Below, in pieces: positions 4,611 to 5,611 of a stretch of 5,611 bases of DNA. The position numbers and the translations under genes are program-made. The number at the start of each line of letters is the position of its first letter. The first letter of the stretch is position 1. The notes beneath the pieces were generated by a model that did no database searches, was not told the DNA's origin, and saw nothing but the letters and a program-made list of their open reading frames with translations. The stretch is from Patescibacteria group bacterium (GTDB taxonomy: Bacteria; Patescibacteriota; Minisyncoccia; Phycocordibacterales; UBA2100): positions 1 to 5,611 of the forward strand of contig WFWK01000016.1 in the NCBI GenBank assembly GCA_015491135.1, written 5' to 3'.

Positions 4611-5611
4611 ATGGGTATGTTTAAATTTGCTTACAGCTACATAAAGGCTGTTTCTCAAAAAATAACAGGAGGTCTTTTTGTTACAGCTGTTGCAACCACA
4701 ATTGTTTTGGTCGCTTTTGTTTATTTTGCTTTTCGCGACACTACCCTCTATAGACTTGATGCAATATCACTATGGCAAGAAGCTCAAAGTCCGGCAATAA
4801 AATTCTCAATTTATATGTCGGACAAAGATGAATGGACTGCAACCAATCCCTTAAACAAAGAAAAGATCACAGTTGGGGAATTGGCTCTTGATGGAGAAAA
4901 TTTAAATCCGGACATAGCGAGTACAAAAACAAAAGCCCTAGCGGTTTGGGAGAATAAAAAAGGAAACGAAAAAGAAATCGCTTATTCATTCTGGAGAGTA
5001 GAGAATTTTAAAGACAAAAATACCGGCTGGAGCAAGCCTGAGTTGTTTGTTATACCCGGTGAGGATTCAAATCCTACAGCTCAGATGCGCTCAGAAAAAG
5101 ATGCCATTGTTGTTTGGGTGCACAATAGATGGCAAATTTTCTACTCGCTGTGGGACGGTGAAAAATGGAGCAAACCGGAGATAATCAAAGTACCTTACTA
5201 CAGAAGAACTGTTACTTCCTTGCAGTTGTCTGAGATGTTTGATAAAAGCTCTCCTTATACTTTAACTTTTTTCATAGACAATTCTCCGGCGATAGCTGTA
5301 TTTGATGGAAAAAATTGGACAGTTGAAAAAGTTTCAGGTTATGGATCATTTTTGCAATATAAAGGTGCAAAAACAGACTCCTCAATCGTAAAGACCAAAA
5401 AAGAAATGCACAGTGTGTACTCTTGGGGTGGTAAACCTGTTAGATACTTGAAAATGGCGCTTAACACAAAACAAGATACAAAAAAAGACTACACAGGATA
5501 CAAATTTGCAAGATTGAGTGCAAAAGACTCTTTACTGTATTTATTGGCGCAAAATACAGAAGGGCAACTTGATGATGTGCTGTTGCAAAAGGCGATAGCA
5601 ACTTCCTCACA
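4611..5611 (+). CDS. Membrane-anchored protein with beta-propeller-like repeats, 5' part (runs off window)
   Basis: 333 codons are present and remain open at the right edge. After a short basic N-terminus (FKFAYSYIKAVSQK) comes one hydrophobic segment, about residues 21-41 (GLFVTAVATTIVLVAFVYFAF), then Arg-Asp. This reads as a signal anchor, with the rest outside the membrane. The exported part repeats a blade-like unit: a strand of type ALAVW or AIVVW, a polar turn, a strand such as EIAYSFW or QIFYSLW, then (DG)xxWSKPE(L/I). Copies are seen at about 108-147 and 164-195, with weaker ones at 63-83 (IKFSIYMS...EWTATNP) and 218-241 (AIAVFDGKNWTVEKV). This pattern is typical of Asp-box/BNR-like and related beta-propellers, which bind glycans or proteins; no catalytic residues can be named. 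ATG 4617 is an alternative start. It sits 68 nt after prfA on the same strand. I do not recognise the gene, and its role (surface binding or envelope) is inferred. Confidence 0.7.
   Translation, partial: MGMFKFAYSYIKAVSQKITGGLFVTAVATTIVLVAFVYFAFRDTTLYRLDAISLWQEAQSPAIKFSIYMSDKDEWTATNPLNKEKITVGELALDGENLNPDIASTKTKALAVWENKKGNEKEIAYSFWRVENFKDKNTGWSKPELFVIPGEDSNPTAQMRSEKDAIVVWVHNRWQIFYSLWDGEKWSKPEIIKVPYYRRTVTSLQLSEMFDKSSPYTLTFFIDNSPAIAVFDGKNWTVEKVSGYGSFLQYKGAKTDSSIVKTKKEMHSVYSWGGKPVRYLKMALNTKQDTKKDYTGYKFARLSAKDSLLYLLAQNTEGQLDDVLLQKAIATSS

Noticed and set aside
1..5611. UGA recoded as glycine (as in Gracilibacteria/Absconditabacteria)
   Set aside because: No recognisable gene needs an in-frame TGA to be read through, and glycine is encoded by GGN throughout.
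1..5611. CRISPR array, tRNA or rRNA genes, insertion sequence, attachment site
   Set aside because: No regularly spaced repeats, cloverleaf, rRNA segments, transposase motifs or flanking inverted repeats were seen; all non-coding gaps are about 100 nt or less.

Overview
The window looks like a piece of a small-genome, AT-rich bacterial chromosome, most likely a member of the Candidate Phyla Radiation (Patescibacteria). This assignment is an inference. It rests on AT-rich tightly packed genes, the lack of a recognisable Shine-Dalgarno sequence before any start, a long acidic-tailed bL25, a zinc-free bL31 directly coupled to a short release factor 1, and large single-copy exported proteins of the coiled-coil/transglycosylase and beta-propeller type. 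No 16S or other decisive marker is present.

Layout. Positions 3-407 (+) hold the 3' end of a sugar-nucleotidyltransferase-like gene. Positions 408-1002 hold a two-gene type II toxin-antitoxin module: a ribbon-helix-helix antitoxin at 504-725 and a RelE/ParE-superfamily toxin at 739-1002. A perfect 9-bp-arm palindrome plus a third half-site sits in its promoter region. Positions 1105-1740 (+) encode ribosomal protein bL25. It converges on the next gene across a hairpin that can act as a terminator in both directions (1766-1788). Positions 1824-3221 (-) encode a secreted protein with a long coiled coil followed by a MltB-like lytic transglycosylase domain. A 72-bp divergent promoter region then leads to rpmE (bL31, 3294-3566) and prfA (RF1, 3568-4542), which are separated by one nucleotide. 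From 4611 to the window end (+) runs the 5' part of a membrane-anchored protein with repeated beta-propeller-like blades.

How the genes fit together. rplY, rpmE and prfA form a translation theme (5S rRNA-binding protein, large-subunit bridge protein, UAA/UAG termination). The transglycosylase and the anchored propeller protein belong to the cell envelope. The toxin-antitoxin pair is the only clearly accessory element. All seven complete or 3'-complete genes end in TAA. Three genes have a -10-like hexamer only 7-8 nt before their ATG, which suggests leaderless or nearly leaderless transcripts. I see no strong evidence for a wholly new multi-gene system. The most interesting items are the leaderless-promoter pattern, the TA operator architecture, and the two exported proteins.
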